A DNA stretch of 36,763 nucleotides from contig NZ_QMEB01000027.1 in NCBI RefSeq assembly GCF_012912135.1, positions 1-36,763 of the forward strand, written 5' to 3'. This document shows, piece after piece, positions 17,126 to 25,634 of this stretch (its first letter is position 1; every line of letters begins with the position of its first letter). The notes beneath the pieces are model-generated. The model did no database searches and was not told the DNA's origin. It saw nothing but the letters and a program-made list of their open reading frames with translations. A program made the position numbers and the translations under genes. The stretch comes from Brasilonema bromeliae SPC951 (GTDB taxonomy: Bacteria; Cyanobacteriota; Cyanobacteriia; Cyanobacteriales; Nostocaceae).

Positions 17126-19081
17126 TTACTTTTGCTTTAAGTACTGAAGAACACCATCAGCAATCCCCTCTGCCATTTTATTTTGATACAGTCGGTTGGA
17201 CAACTTAGCAGCGTCCTCACGACCAGTTAAATACCCTGTTTCCACCAAAATTGCTGGCATAGAATTTTTTCTTAAGACATAGAATCTGGCTTTGCGCACA
17301 CCACGGTCTTTCACATTGACACTTCGGAGAATGCTCTTATGAACGATCTGAGCTAGGCTTAAACCACTGTCAAAATAATATGTTTCTAGACCACTCACGT
17401 CTGGACGATCATCACCTGCTGAGTTCGCATGGACACTGACAAAGACATCAGCATTGGTTCGCTCTGCTATGTCTACCCGTCCTTGAAGAGTCACAAAATA
17501 GTCTGAGTCACGCGTTAGTATTGCCTGTAAACCATTTTGCTGTAAGATTTCTGCCAGCCTTTTGCCTATTGGCAAAATAATATTTTTCTCTTGAATAGCA
17601 CCAATACCAAGTGCTCCAGAGTCTTTACCCCCATGTCCTGGATCAACGACAATGACGACTCGTCCCTTAGGAGCACGAGGCTTCTGGACTACAGGCTTGC
17701 TTGGCTGGTTCTGTAATGCCAAAGGCTGTGGGTTTTGTCGTTGTATGGGTGGTAAAGCAATGGGTGGTTTGATAGAAGGGATACGTTCTAATCCCAAAGA
17801 CAAAACCTGACCATTCAGTTTGTTAACTTGCCCAATTTGCACTCCCAATGCTGGTTGCACATAGACAACAACAGTACGGGGGTCTTGTTGTTGCAAGCGC
17901 ACGCGGAGAACAGGGCTACTAGCATCGAAATTTGGACCTTTGACCGCAGAAGCCAACTTCGCATTGGGAATGGTGATGCGAAATTGATTAGATGACTGAT
18001 CCCAACTAGTACTAGCAGATGAGAGACGTTGATCTGCTCTAATCAGCAGTTGCGTACCAGTACCAGTCAGTTCTACAGCCTCAATTGTGGAGATTGCATC
18101 GCTTTTTGGTGTCTCCACAGCAGGAGTGGGAGGATTATCTGATGGAGTGCTGGAATAATAATTTCTGGGCGAGTCACTCGCATAACGATTCTTCGGTAGA
18201 ACGACTAAACCATCAGAACCATCAGAACTGCTTGTGCTTATGCGCCAATCAGGAGTATCTTTGTCTACCCGCAGCGTCATTCGGACAGCAGGTGGTGTTT
18301 TTTGCAGTTGAATCATTTCAACTCGGTTCACACCATGCTTATTTATAGATCTATCGCGAGCACCAAAATTCGGTGACAAAGTAGCACTGGGAATGTCAAC
18401 GAAGATGGTTTTGCGATCGCGGCTGCGAATGACCTGAGTCTGAGGATTTCCACCACTGGTACGCAGAAAAAAACCGTCCCCTGTAACTTGCAGACTCTCA
18501 ACTTGAATTGTTCTTTCTGCAACGACAACAGCCTTAGAAAACTCAGGTTTTTTATCTGTGTCAGAATCTACTGTCACCACATTGTAAATATTTCTTGGCG
18601 GTGAGATGACGACTTCTTCACTTTTTGGGCTTGGAGCTTTTGGAGTTGGGGATGCTGGTGAGGAGGCGACTCCTTCAGTTTGTGGCGTTGGTAATTGTAC
18701 CGTCCAGCGACTGGCACTTTTCCCTTCAAATTTTACCTGCTTGGGGTCGAGGGTATAACCAGGACTCAGTTCAACAACTATACGAGTTGTTTGTGGATCA
18801 AATTGACCAACACGAATAGAGCGAATTGCACCGCCTACTGACTCCGTCAACTGCGGACGCCCAAAATCAGTTCCTGGCAAATCAATAACCAACCGTGTAG
18901 GGTTGAAAACGAGTTGCGCCTGGGGTTGAACTGGACCTTGAGTATTGATTTCTAATCGGTTTTGATTGGCATCAAAGCGCCAAGATTGCAATTTCGCGCT
19001 TTGTGCTGCTTGAGCTGGCGACAATAGCGTCAAAAGACTAGTCGTTACAAAGGTACCAGGTAGTAACCAGTGGGTTTTCAC
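17126..19081 (-). CDS. amiC1: N-acetylmuramoyl-L-alanine amidase AmiC1, AMIN-AMIN-Amidase_3, 651 aa
   Basis: This is a tandem paralogue of amiC2 with the same architecture: signal peptide (ending SPAQAA), AMIN domain 1 (LQSWRFDANQNRLEIN), linker, AMIN domain 2, Pro-rich linker (about 440-475) and the Amidase_3 domain (VDPGHGGKDSG, EKNIILP, SVHANS, LVETGY), so all metal and catalytic residues are present. The frame is open further upstream to 19141, but the GTG at 19081 is chosen: AGGAG lies 8 nt upstream, the leader CGAATCAGGAGAAAA is identical to that of amiC2, and both products then begin with a Lys-x-x-Trp-Leu-Leu-Pro signal. It is transcribed ahead of amiC2. In Nostoc PCC 7120 the corresponding gene (also called hcwA) is needed for heterocyst maturation. 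Confidence 0.88.
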   Translation of the reverse strand: MKTHWLLPGTFVTTSLLTLLSPAQAAQSAKLQSWRFDANQNRLEINTQGPVQPQAQLVFNPTRLVIDLPGTDFGRPQLTESVGGAIRSIRVGQFDPQTTRIVVELSPGYTLDPKQVKFEGKSASRWTVQLPTPQTEGVASSPASPTPKAPSPKSEEVVISPPRNIYNVVTVDSDTDKKPEFSKAVVVAERTIQVESLQVTGDGFFLRTSGGNPQTQVIRSRDRKTIFVDIPSATLSPNFGARDRSINKHGVNRVEMIQLQKTPPAVRMTLRVDKDTPDWRISTSSSDGSDGLVVLPKNRYASDSPRNYYSSTPSDNPPTPAVETPKSDAISTIEAVELTGTGTQLLIRADQRLSSASTSWDQSSNQFRITIPNAKLASAVKGPNFDASSPVLRVRLQQQDPRTVVVYVQPALGVQIGQVNKLNGQVLSLGLERIPSIKPPIALPPIQRQNPQPLALQNQPSKPVVQKPRAPKGRVVIVVDPGHGGKDSGALGIGAIQEKNIILPIGKRLAEILQQNGLQAILTRDSDYFVTLQGRVDIAERTNADVFVSVHANSAGDDRPDVSGLETYYFDSGLSLAQIVHKSILRSVNVKDRGVRKARFYVLRKNSMPAILVETGYLTGREDAAKLSNRLYQNKMAEGIADGVLQYLKQK

Positions 19082-19154
19082 AGTGTTTTCTCCTGATTCG
19101 TATTTATGAGAGTCTATGAAGTGGAGAAGCACCCAGAACACAAAACGCAGAATT

Positions 19155-19228
19155 CAGTACAGTGAACAGTGAACAGTTATCAGTAAACAGTGAATTGATA
19201 ACTGATAACTGATAACTGAATAACTGAC
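19155..19228. repeat. STRR tract inserted in the amiC1 leader
   Basis: Tandem units AGTGAACAGTGAACAGTTAT and three TGATAACTGATAACT-type repeats lie between the amiC1 start region and its conserved leader block. The corresponding part of the amiC2 leader lacks them, so they were gained after duplication. They place the Yfr1-like site 181 nt from the start instead of 57 nt. Confidence 0.6.
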
Positions 19229-19245
19229 TTCTGAGTTTTTTGTTG

Positions 19246-19280
19246 GTCAAAGTTTCGGTAAATCCTCACACTATCACCGC
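19246..19280 (-). promoter_or_regulatory. Conserved leader block of amiC1 with Yfr1-complementary GTGTGAGGA
   Basis: This is the same block as at 16375-16409. The GTGTGAGGA core (19271-19263 on the minus strand) is unchanged while flanking bases differ, hinting at selection on the core. It lies 181 nt upstream of the GTG start because of the intervening tandem repeats. Confidence 0.45.
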
Positions 19281-19509
19281 CTACACCATTACTTTGGTGG
19301 CACAAGCATCATTTTCTGATCTCATAAAGACACAGTTATAGTGATTATTTTTTGAATATAATCCAAATTTGGTGATAGCAAAGCGTGTCATTTACCTAAT
19401 ATCTATTAAGGTTTAACCATTAGGAGTAGATGTTGTTCTATATTAATTCTTCTCAGGAACTAAATTGAATGATTGGCGTCAAATTCTAACACGCTGCCAA
19501 TAGTTTTTC

Positions 19510-19529
19510 ATGCCGTTATGGCATTTTTT
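19510..19529 (+). terminator. Terminator-like hairpin in spacer
   Basis: ATGCC-gttat-GGCAT is followed by a T-run on the plus strand. No plus-strand gene precedes it within 400 nt, so if active it would end a small untranslated transcript. Confidence 0.3.
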
Positions 19530-19560
19530 CGTTGTTAGATGTTTAATTGACGCCCTCTAG

Positions 19561-19990
19561 GCGGCTTCACGCAATTTGCCGCAAATCACATTAAAGTATC
19601 CGTCAATAGCTAAACACTTCATCCGTCAAAAAGAGATTTTTTATATTATCTGATTTGGTAGTCGTCAATGCACCAACTGATAATACTTCTACTAAATCCT
19701 TACGGGAGCATCCCAATGCATGAGAAAATACGCTTGTCATTCTTTCTGTAAACGGTTCTGCCGTGAGCTAGTCCGGTGAACGGGTTCGGTCAGGCTACAG
19801 GAGCCAGTGCTCAGGCGCGAGTTTCACAGGCTTAGACGCCCACCAGAAGGCTTCCCGCAATCTGCCGCACCTAGCGTGAACTGGCGCTCTTCGTAGCGTG
19901 TCCGGAGGACATACCCGATAGCCGTAAGGCGTAGCGTCAGCCATAGGGCTTCCCGCAGGGTGTGAAACGAAGTGCAGCGTATCTCCTGTA
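19561..19990. repeat. Composite dispersed repeat block, copy B
   Basis: It includes 19819-19850, which matches copy A at 14154-14185. GGCTTCMCGCAATYTGCCGCA occurs twice within the block (about 19562 and 19849), with a related GGGCTTCCCGCAGGGTG near 19947. It is rich in GC and short palindromes, and non-coding. It fills much of the 1.6-kb spacer between the antiporter and amiC1 genes; the rest of that spacer is AT-rich with no clear gene. Confidence 0.5.
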
Positions 19991-20383
19991 TAAACGCTCT
20001 TGCGAACAGGATGACAATGAATTTAGAGATTTGGGATGTTACTCTTTCCTGATGTGAACTTGACTTTTCAGTGCACCTGTTTAACTGCTAAAGAAATACC
20101 ATTACTTGGATGAGTGAGCAAGAAGGAAGATAAAACAAAAACAACATTCCCTAATGAGTGCTGGCGTTTAGAACAAACTCCTTAATTTTTTAGTTTAAGG
20201 AGACGAAGATTTTGGGAGTAAAGTTTCCATTAGTAATAACAAAGTTACAAAATATTCATATTCTGAAGTTTAGTAGGTCATGAACTTGTCGTACAGAAGC
20301 ACGGATGCAAATTTCTTTTCAGAGTAGATTAAAAATTGACTTGATAAGACTTAAGGGAAATGCAACAGAGTGGAGCGTTGATT

Positions 20384-20461
20384 ATGATAGCTAGTCAAAG
20401 CACTCCTGAGCTTTTTGCCTCCTCAAGAAAAAAGACAATCAAATCGGGGAGAACGCTTTGA
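20384..20461 (+). CDS. Possible 25-aa peptide in spacer
   Basis: ATG 20384 has GGAG 8 nt upstream and opens a 25-codon frame (start MIASQSTPEL, end IKSGRTL) closed by TGA. An earlier in-frame ATG (20360) would add eight residues. No family is recognised, and nothing but the ribosome site supports it. Confidence 0.18.
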   Translation: MIASQSTPELFASSRKKTIKSGRTL

Positions 20462-20647
20462 GCTATGACTAACCCGCTTGGAGTGCGATGCTCCTTTGAA
20501 GCGTTGTACACCTATGAGAAATAATACGAACGTTGGATGAATGTGCCCGGAAATATCGGGAATTTTGTTGCCAGTATAAACTCCAACTTAAACAAAAGGA
20601 AAAACACTTCACCTGGACAAATTCACGACTCAGTCATCATCTAAGTA

Positions 20648-20671
20648 CAGACGCTGTAAATAATGCGTCTG
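20648..20671 (-). terminator. Hairpin after antiporter gene
   Basis: CAGACGC-N10-GCGTCTG, extendable to 10 bp with one mismatch, lies 13 nt past the antiporter stop on the minus strand. There is no strong T-run. Confidence 0.4.
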
Positions 20672-20683
20672 CACTCTAGAATT

Positions 20684-22108
20684 TTACTTATCGTCCCGAG
20701 AATCTGGTGATTCTATAACCAACGATTTTCCGGAAGAATTATCTAAAAGCACTTCCTCTATTGCTGTAGCTGTTGTTGGTTCTGGAAATACGAACCGCAA
20801 AAGGGGAGGCGCGAGAAATGTTGTCAGGATGACCATCATAATAATTGCCGCCTCCAAAGGTTTCGAGAGAATGCCAATGGAGGAGCCAATACCAAGAAAG
20901 ACTAATCCTACCTCGCCTCTAGGAATCATGCCCACACCAATTGCCAAACGGTTGATTTGAGGCTGACCAAATACACTTAAGCCAGTGACAACTTTACCTA
21001 GGATGGCAACAATTATCAGAAAAATCGCCATCACTAAACCTTCCCGGTTGCTAGGAATTGCTGGGTTTAAAACTCCTAAATCAGTTTTTGCACCAACAGT
21101 CACAAAGAAAATTGGCACCAGTATATCAGCAATTGGGATAACTTGCTTTTGCAGTTCCACACGCTCATCTGTTTCGTCTAAGACTAAACCAGCAGCAAAA
21201 GAACCTAAAATTGCCTCTAGTTGAATGGCAGCAGCAAAGTATGCCATCACAAAGGCAAAGACAAGTGCTGGTATGACTAATCCACCACGAGTTTTTAACT
21301 TGCTCGCAATTGCTACAAAGGTATTACTGAAAAGATTTCCTAGAACAATTGCGCCCACCAGGAAACTACTGGCACTAATGATCAGATAAATAACTTTACC
21401 GACATCCACCGAACCTTCTTTTGCAAGACTAGCCACCACTGCTAAAACAATAATTCCCAACACATCATCAATAACAGCAGCGCCTAAAATAATTTGCCCT
21501 TCTTTAGAGTTGAGACGCCCAAGTTCTGACAATACCTTGGAAGTAATACCAATACTTGTAGCAGTCAAAGCTGCTCCTGCAAAAATTGCTGGTACTGCTG
21601 GAATGCCAAATAAAGTCATTAATCCTACCGTACCAGCAGCAAAGGGTACTGTCACCCCTACTACTGCTACTACACTCGCTTGGATACCAACAGCTATTAA
21701 GTCTTTTATGTTTGATTCCAAACCAATTTCAAATAGGAGAATGATGACACCTAGTTCTGCCAATATGGAAATGACCTCAGACTGGGCTTTAAAGACAGCA
21801 TCAGCAGCGTCTGGATTGAGACCACCAGTGGTTTGAAGGAAGGTCATGATAACAGAGTTGGAACTATCAGCCCCCCCTTCTGGAAACACTAATAGATGGA
21901 GGACAGAAATACCTACCACGACACCACCTACCAGTTCTCCCAACACTGGCGGTAACCCAAAGCGGTTTGATAGTTCCCCGCCTACTTTACTGGCAAGGTA
22001 AATGACGACCATACTCAGCAGCACTGCTGCCAGTACAAGCGAACTATCTGCTGTTTCTGTTGCGGTTGCCAACAAGGGTAATGAGAAGGTTGTGAAATCT
22101 AACTGCAT
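20684..22108 (-). CDS. Na+/H+ antiporter, CPA2 family (NapA/NhaS3-like), 474 aa
   Basis: A polytopic membrane protein of about 11-13 helices exchanging H+ for Na+ (or K+). The ion-binding pair is Asp214-Asp215 in AAVIDDVLGIIVLAVVAS, the electrogenic NapA-type arrangement. Other family blocks are LPPVLGELVGGVVVGISVLH, ILAELGVIILLFEIGLESN, LEAILGSFAAGLVL and GMIPRGEVGLVF near the end. There is no C-terminal NAD-binding (TrkA-N) domain, which separates it from KefB/C. It resembles cyanobacterial NhaS3. The start is ATG 22108; the short tail after the last helix is acidic. Its neighbour, the broken EVE gene, is on the same strand 82 nt upstream. Confidence 0.88.
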   Translation of the reverse strand: MQLDFTTFSLPLLATATETADSSLVLAAVLLSMVVIYLASKVGGELSNRFGLPPVLGELVGGVVVGISVLHLLVFPEGGADSSNSVIMTFLQTTGGLNPDAADAVFKAQSEVISILAELGVIILLFEIGLESNIKDLIAVGIQASVVAVVGVTVPFAAGTVGLMTLFGIPAVPAIFAGAALTATSIGITSKVLSELGRLNSKEGQIILGAAVIDDVLGIIVLAVVASLAKEGSVDVGKVIYLIISASSFLVGAIVLGNLFSNTFVAIASKLKTRGGLVIPALVFAFVMAYFAAAIQLEAILGSFAAGLVLDETDERVELQKQVIPIADILVPIFFVTVGAKTDLGVLNPAIPSNREGLVMAIFLIIVAILGKVVTGLSVFGQPQINRLAIGVGMIPRGEVGLVFLGIGSSIGILSKPLEAAIIMMVILTTFLAPPLLRFVFPEPTTATAIEEVLLDNSSGKSLVIESPDSRDDK

Positions 22109-22189
22109 CGGTTATTTTGGAAAATACTTCCTTTTAATTTACAGTTTGTTGAAAGTTACCATAGAAGCGTTACACAAAGCATTGATTAA

Positions 22190-22659
22190 TCAATTCATTC
22201 CGGCTGTTAGTTGGACAAGGCGCTGCCAGTGAGACTCTGATACTGGGACTACGGATAGTCTACTCAGGCGTAGTAAGTCAAAACCTTCAAAATTTTCGTC
22301 CTGCTTAATTTGGGTTAGGGTGATTGGCTGAGCCACTCTTCGTATCGCTCGTACCTGGACAACAACCCGTTTAGCATCATCTAATTTTGGATCTGGATAA
22401 GGTTGAGTGACGACCTCCGCTACACCTATCACTCGCCGCTCTTTCCCTGTGTGATAAATGAATACCCTTACGGGTTCACCAGTCGCCTACGGCGGGAAAC
22501 CCGCCTGCAGCGCTGGTTCACCAAATCAGCAATTTCCATCGTACGCAGATGCTTAAGAGCCAAAGGATTGCTCACTCCATCCCAAACTGTAGTGCTATCC
22601 CGTTCTAAATCGGAGTAGGAATACTCTTCTGGTTCTGTTTTCAGCAGCCAGTATCGCAC
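22190..22659 (-). pseudogene. EVE-domain protein gene interrupted by a 56-nt repeat
   Basis: EVE domains are PUA-like readers of modified bases, often linked to RNA modification or defence. The first part (ATG 22659) reads MRYWLLKTEPEEYSYSDLER, WDGVSNPLALKHLRTMEIADLV, then breaks. The second part, in another frame, resumes FIYHTGKERRVIGVAEVV and runs to TAGMN. Removing 56 nt (22464-22519, or the same length starting 3 nt later) restores one continuous frame of about 137 codons with the invariant FIYHTG joined to DLV. As it stands the 56-nt insert shifts the frame and brings in a stop, leaving a 63-residue product without the ligand pocket half. Confidence 0.85.
22464..22519. repeat. 56-nt mobile dispersed repeat inside the EVE gene
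   Basis: The element contains a perfect GGCGGG-aaa-CCCGCC type hairpin and outer GGGTTCACC/GGTTCACC arms. ACC occurs on both sides of the insert, consistent with a 3-bp target duplication. A related sequence lies at 23739-23798. It has no coding capacity, so it would have to move by borrowed machinery. Confidence 0.7.
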
Positions 22660-22954
22660 AAATATTCTCCTTCTATTGTTTGCAGTTAACAGTTAACAGT
22701 AAACCAATAGCTATTTTTTAGTTTCTAAAAATGTAACTGCTTAGACTTTAGACAGTAATCGTGTCAAAGTAAAAATACCTCTCATATAGACACACTACTG
22801 GCTGTGTCTTCTCCGAATGGATAGGGAGTGTTAGTTGTGTGTTGTTTATTGTTAGCGATGAGTGGTTAGTTGTTGGTTCAAGCTAACCACTCAGGATTTT
22901 TCACAACTTACCAGATCTTCATAGATGAAGAATTTTTAGAGGAGTGAACGTTTT
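22660..22954. repeat. Spacer with STRR tracts upstream of the SIMPL gene
   Basis: Short tandem units occur (AGTTAACAGTTAACAGTAAA near 22685; GTTAG/GTTGT runs with GGTTAGTTGTTGGTT near 22865). No gene is seen. The promoter of the SIMPL gene should lie here but no motif is distinct. Confidence 0.45.
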
Positions 22955-23710
22955 GTGAATACAAATGCTGTATTTGGTTCTCAGTTCAATGCTGGGAACC
23001 GGTGGAAATTTCTATCTTTAGCATTGCTTGTATATATAAGTAGTACCCAACCTGCTTTAGCACAGCAGAAAGAAAGGATGTTGCGTACTCTGAGTGTTAA
23101 TGGTCGTGGAATGGAGACAATTCCTACAACTTTGTCTCAAGTCAGTTTGGGAGTAGAGGTTCAGGGAAAAACAGCACAGCAGGTACAACAAGAAGCTGCT
23201 CGCAGGTCATCTGCTGTGGTTGCTTTACTAAAAAGCCGTAATGTGCAAAAATTACAAACCACAGGCATTACTCTTAACCCAGTTTACAATTACGACAATA
23301 AAGTGCAGCGTATTACAGGGTATGCTGCTTCTAACGTTGTCAGTTTTCGCATTCCCACTGAACGCGCGGGTACTCTGTTAGATGAAGCGGTCATTGCTGG
23401 TGCGACTCAAATTAGCGGCATTAGTTTTGTTGCAACTGATGAGGCGATAACCCTTGCTCAACAACAAGCATTAAAAAAAGCCACCCAGGATGCTCAACAG
23501 CAAGCTCAAGCTGTTTTGAGTACTTTGGGTTTCCAGCCGAAAGAAGTCGTCAGCATTCAAGTGAATGGAGCCAGCGCACCTCCACCACCAAGACCCCTCT
23601 TGGATGCTGCTGAGCTTGGTAGGCTAACAACAAAACAAAATGCTGCCACCACTATAGTTGGTGGTGAACAGCAGGTGGAAGCTACGGTGACATTACAAAT
23701 TAGTTATTAG
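22955..23710 (+). CDS. SIMPL (DUF541) domain periplasmic protein, 251 aa
   Basis: The signal peptide includes WKFLSLALLVYISSTQPALAQQ (cleavage after ALA, about residue 36). It is followed by a SIMPL domain: LSVNGRGMETIPTTLSQVSL, a helix KTAQQVQQEAARRSSAVVALL, LQTTGITLNPVYNY, ITGYAASNVVSFRI and an Ala/Gln-rich helix DAQQQAQAVLSTLGF, ending in beta strand VEATVTLQIS. The family is exported; its role is unclear and has been tied to stress tolerance. GTG 22955 is the start, with GAGGAG about 10 nt upstream. It converges with ssb across a mobile repeat. Confidence 0.82.
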   Translation: MNTNAVFGSQFNAGNRWKFLSLALLVYISSTQPALAQQKERMLRTLSVNGRGMETIPTTLSQVSLGVEVQGKTAQQVQQEAARRSSAVVALLKSRNVQKLQTTGITLNPVYNYDNKVQRITGYAASNVVSFRIPTERAGTLLDEAVIAGATQISGISFVATDEAITLAQQQALKKATQDAQQQAQAVLSTLGFQPKEVVSIQVNGASAPPPPRPLLDAAELGRLTTKQNAATTIVGGEQQVEATVTLQISY

Positions 23711-23738
23711 TCATTAGTTATTAGCTTTACCTATTTTG

Positions 23739-23798
23739 ACCCCTTCGGGGTTCGCCAGTTGCTTTATGCCGGGGAACCCGTCCACCGCACTGGCTCAC
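23739..23798. repeat. Second copy of the 56-60-nt mobile repeat
   Basis: It aligns with the insert in the EVE gene along its full length (roughly three quarters identical with small gaps): GGGGTTCGCCAGTTGC, then GGGGAACCCG, then CACTGGCTCAC. It lies between the convergent SIMPL and ssb genes, where it may add a terminator-like hairpin. Confidence 0.6.
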
Positions 23799-23809
23799 TT
23801 TTGACTAAA

Positions 23810-24172
23810 TTAGAAATTATCAGGGTTCATATCTATGTCACCATCTTCGGCGTCCCGTTTAGAACCTAGTAGTTGCAGCTGATCCACGATGATAACGGGT
23901 GTAGATCGATTTGCTCCTGTGGCGCGATCGCTCCAATTATCAAATTTTAAGGAACCCTTAACAGCAATTTGTTTGCCTTTACGCACGTAATCACCTGCCA
24001 CCTGCGCTGTTTTTCCCCATAATTCCAGATTAAACCAATCAGTATGTTCGCTGTCTCTTGTACGCCGATTGACGGCAAGTGTTAATTTACACTTAACGCT
24101 ACCTGACTCGAAATATTTCATATCCGGGTCAGTTCCTACACGACCAATGAGGGTAACAATATTTATGCTCAT
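23810..24172 (-). CDS. ssb: Single-stranded DNA-binding protein, 120 aa
   Basis: OB-fold protein coating ssDNA in replication and repair. MSINIVTLIGRVGTDPDMKYFESG, KLTLAVNRR, DWFNLELWGKTAQVAGDYVRKGKQIAVKGSLKFD and PVIIVDQLQLLG are the usual SSB strands. The protein is short, as in cyanobacteria, and ends in an acidic tip (EDGDIDMNPDNF) in place of the canonical DDDIPF, which would still be able to recruit partners. ATG 24172 starts the gene, divergent from mreB. Confidence 0.92.
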   Translation of the reverse strand: MSINIVTLIGRVGTDPDMKYFESGSVKCKLTLAVNRRTRDSEHTDWFNLELWGKTAQVAGDYVRKGKQIAVKGSLKFDNWSDRATGANRSTPVIIVDQLQLLGSKRDAEDGDIDMNPDNF

Positions 24173-24507
24173 GTGCAGTTTATCCAGTACTAATGTACTT
24201 ATATTGTGAATATCATAGTAGCGAATTGCTATGTTATCAGCAAAGCGTTCTGTAAAAAATCATTACAGTTACCGCCGAGACAAATGATATGAATCACTCT
24301 GTAAAAACTCTAAAACAATACGGATACACTTATGCCGCCTGGGAATATAGAACAATAGAAGCTTGAGACTGGTCAAAGATTACGAAAAAATATATAAAAA
24401 TATAATCTAGTTTACTGGACTCAGGTTAAAAAACATAATACGATCCTGCACAATTCTCATTTGTAACAGTACTCAAAAAATATCAAAATTAGGGGGCATA
24501 GAGACGC
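24173..24507. other. Divergent ssb/mreB promoter spacer
   Basis: About 335 nt, AT-rich, with no open frame of interest. Promoters for ssb and mreB must lie here. AGGGGG at 24491-24496, 11 nt before the mreB start, is the probable ribosome site. Confidence 0.4.
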
Positions 24508-25551
24508 GTGGGTCTTTTTAGTAAATTTTCCTTATCGCGGGATATGGGTATTGACCTTGGTACCGCAAACACCCTCGTTTATGTATCAGGTAAAGGCATT
24601 GTTCTGCAAGAACCTTCTGTAGTGGCGATTGACCTAAACGAAAAGGTTCCAATAGCAGTTGGAGAAGAAGCAAAAAAAATGCTCGGTCGCACACCCGCGA
24701 ATGTAATTGCGGTGCGCCCCTTGCGTGATGGTGTCATCGCTGACTTCGATACAGCAGAAGTGATGCTAAAAAGCTTTATCCAAAGAGTCAACGAGGGCAA
24801 ATCTCTAGTATTACCAAGAATTGTCATTGGTATTCCTAGTGGAGTAACAGGGGTAGAAAGAAGAGCTGTCATGGATGCGGCTTCTCAAGCTGGGGCAAGA
24901 GAAGTTTACTTGATTGATGAACCGGTGGCTGCAGCAATTGGGGCAGGACTACCTGTGACTGAAGCAACAGGCAATATGATTATTGATATTGGTGGCGGGA
25001 CAACAGAAGTTGCTGTGTTGAGCCTGCAAGGGACAGTGCTTTCTGAATCAGTACGCATTGCAGGAGATGAGCTGACCGAAGCCATCATGCAGTATATGAA
25101 GAAAGTTCATAACCTAGTCATAGGGGAACGCACTGCTGAGGACATTAAAATTCGCATAGGATCAGCATATCCGACTCATGATGATGATGATGCCATGATG
25201 GAAGTCCGAGGCTTGCACCTGCTTTCTGGTTTGCCGCGAACTGTCACAATTAAAGGACCAGAAGTACGTGAAAGTATGTCGGAACCTTTGTTGGTGATTA
25301 TCGAAGCGGTGAAGCGGACTTTGGAACGCATCCCGCCAGAGTTGGCATCAGACATCATTGACCGAGGAATTATGCTAGCTGGTGGAGGCGCGCTGCTTAA
25401 AGGAGTGGATACCTTAATCAGCCATGAGACTGGAATAGTAACACATATCGCTAGTGATCCATTGGAATGTGTTGTACGGGGAACAGGTCGTGTATTGGAA
25501 AATTTCAAGCAGATGGAAAGAATTTTCAGCGGGCGTTCTCGCAATATGTAA
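24508..25551 (+). CDS. mreB: Rod-shape-determining protein MreB, 347 aa
   Basis: Bacterial actin that polymerises beneath the membrane and directs lateral wall synthesis. The phosphate-1 loop is GIDLGTANTLVY (Asp16), phosphate-2 is MIIDIGGGTTEVAVLSL, and the adenosine motif is GIMLAGGGALLKGVD. IDEPVAAAIGAG is typical. The short N-terminal SKFSLSRD precedes the actin fold. The start is GTG 24508 (MGLFSKF, the family's usual beginning). mreC and mreD follow in the same direction, the standard mre cluster. Length is normal. Confidence 0.95.
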   Translation: MGLFSKFSLSRDMGIDLGTANTLVYVSGKGIVLQEPSVVAIDLNEKVPIAVGEEAKKMLGRTPANVIAVRPLRDGVIADFDTAEVMLKSFIQRVNEGKSLVLPRIVIGIPSGVTGVERRAVMDAASQAGAREVYLIDEPVAAAIGAGLPVTEATGNMIIDIGGGTTEVAVLSLQGTVLSESVRIAGDELTEAIMQYMKKVHNLVIGERTAEDIKIRIGSAYPTHDDDDAMMEVRGLHLLSGLPRTVTIKGPEVRESMSEPLLVIIEAVKRTLERIPPELASDIIDRGIMLAGGGALLKGVDTLISHETGIVTHIASDPLECVVRGTGRVLENFKQMERIFSGRSRNM

Positions 25552-25634
25552 CACAAACGCTATCAGATATTGGGTTCGATCGCGTTGCGGGAATCCAATA
25601 TCTTAATTTATATTACAGCTAAAAAAGGTTTCTT

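Noticed and set aside
20384-20461. The small peptide frame as a PatS-like inhibitor
   Set aside because: It ends IKSGRTL and lacks the RGSGR pentapeptide; no other short frame with RGSGR was noticed in the window.
24579-25556. Long minus-strand frames opposite mreB
   Set aside because: They mirror codon bias of mreB in the opposite strand and show no ribosome sites or motifs.
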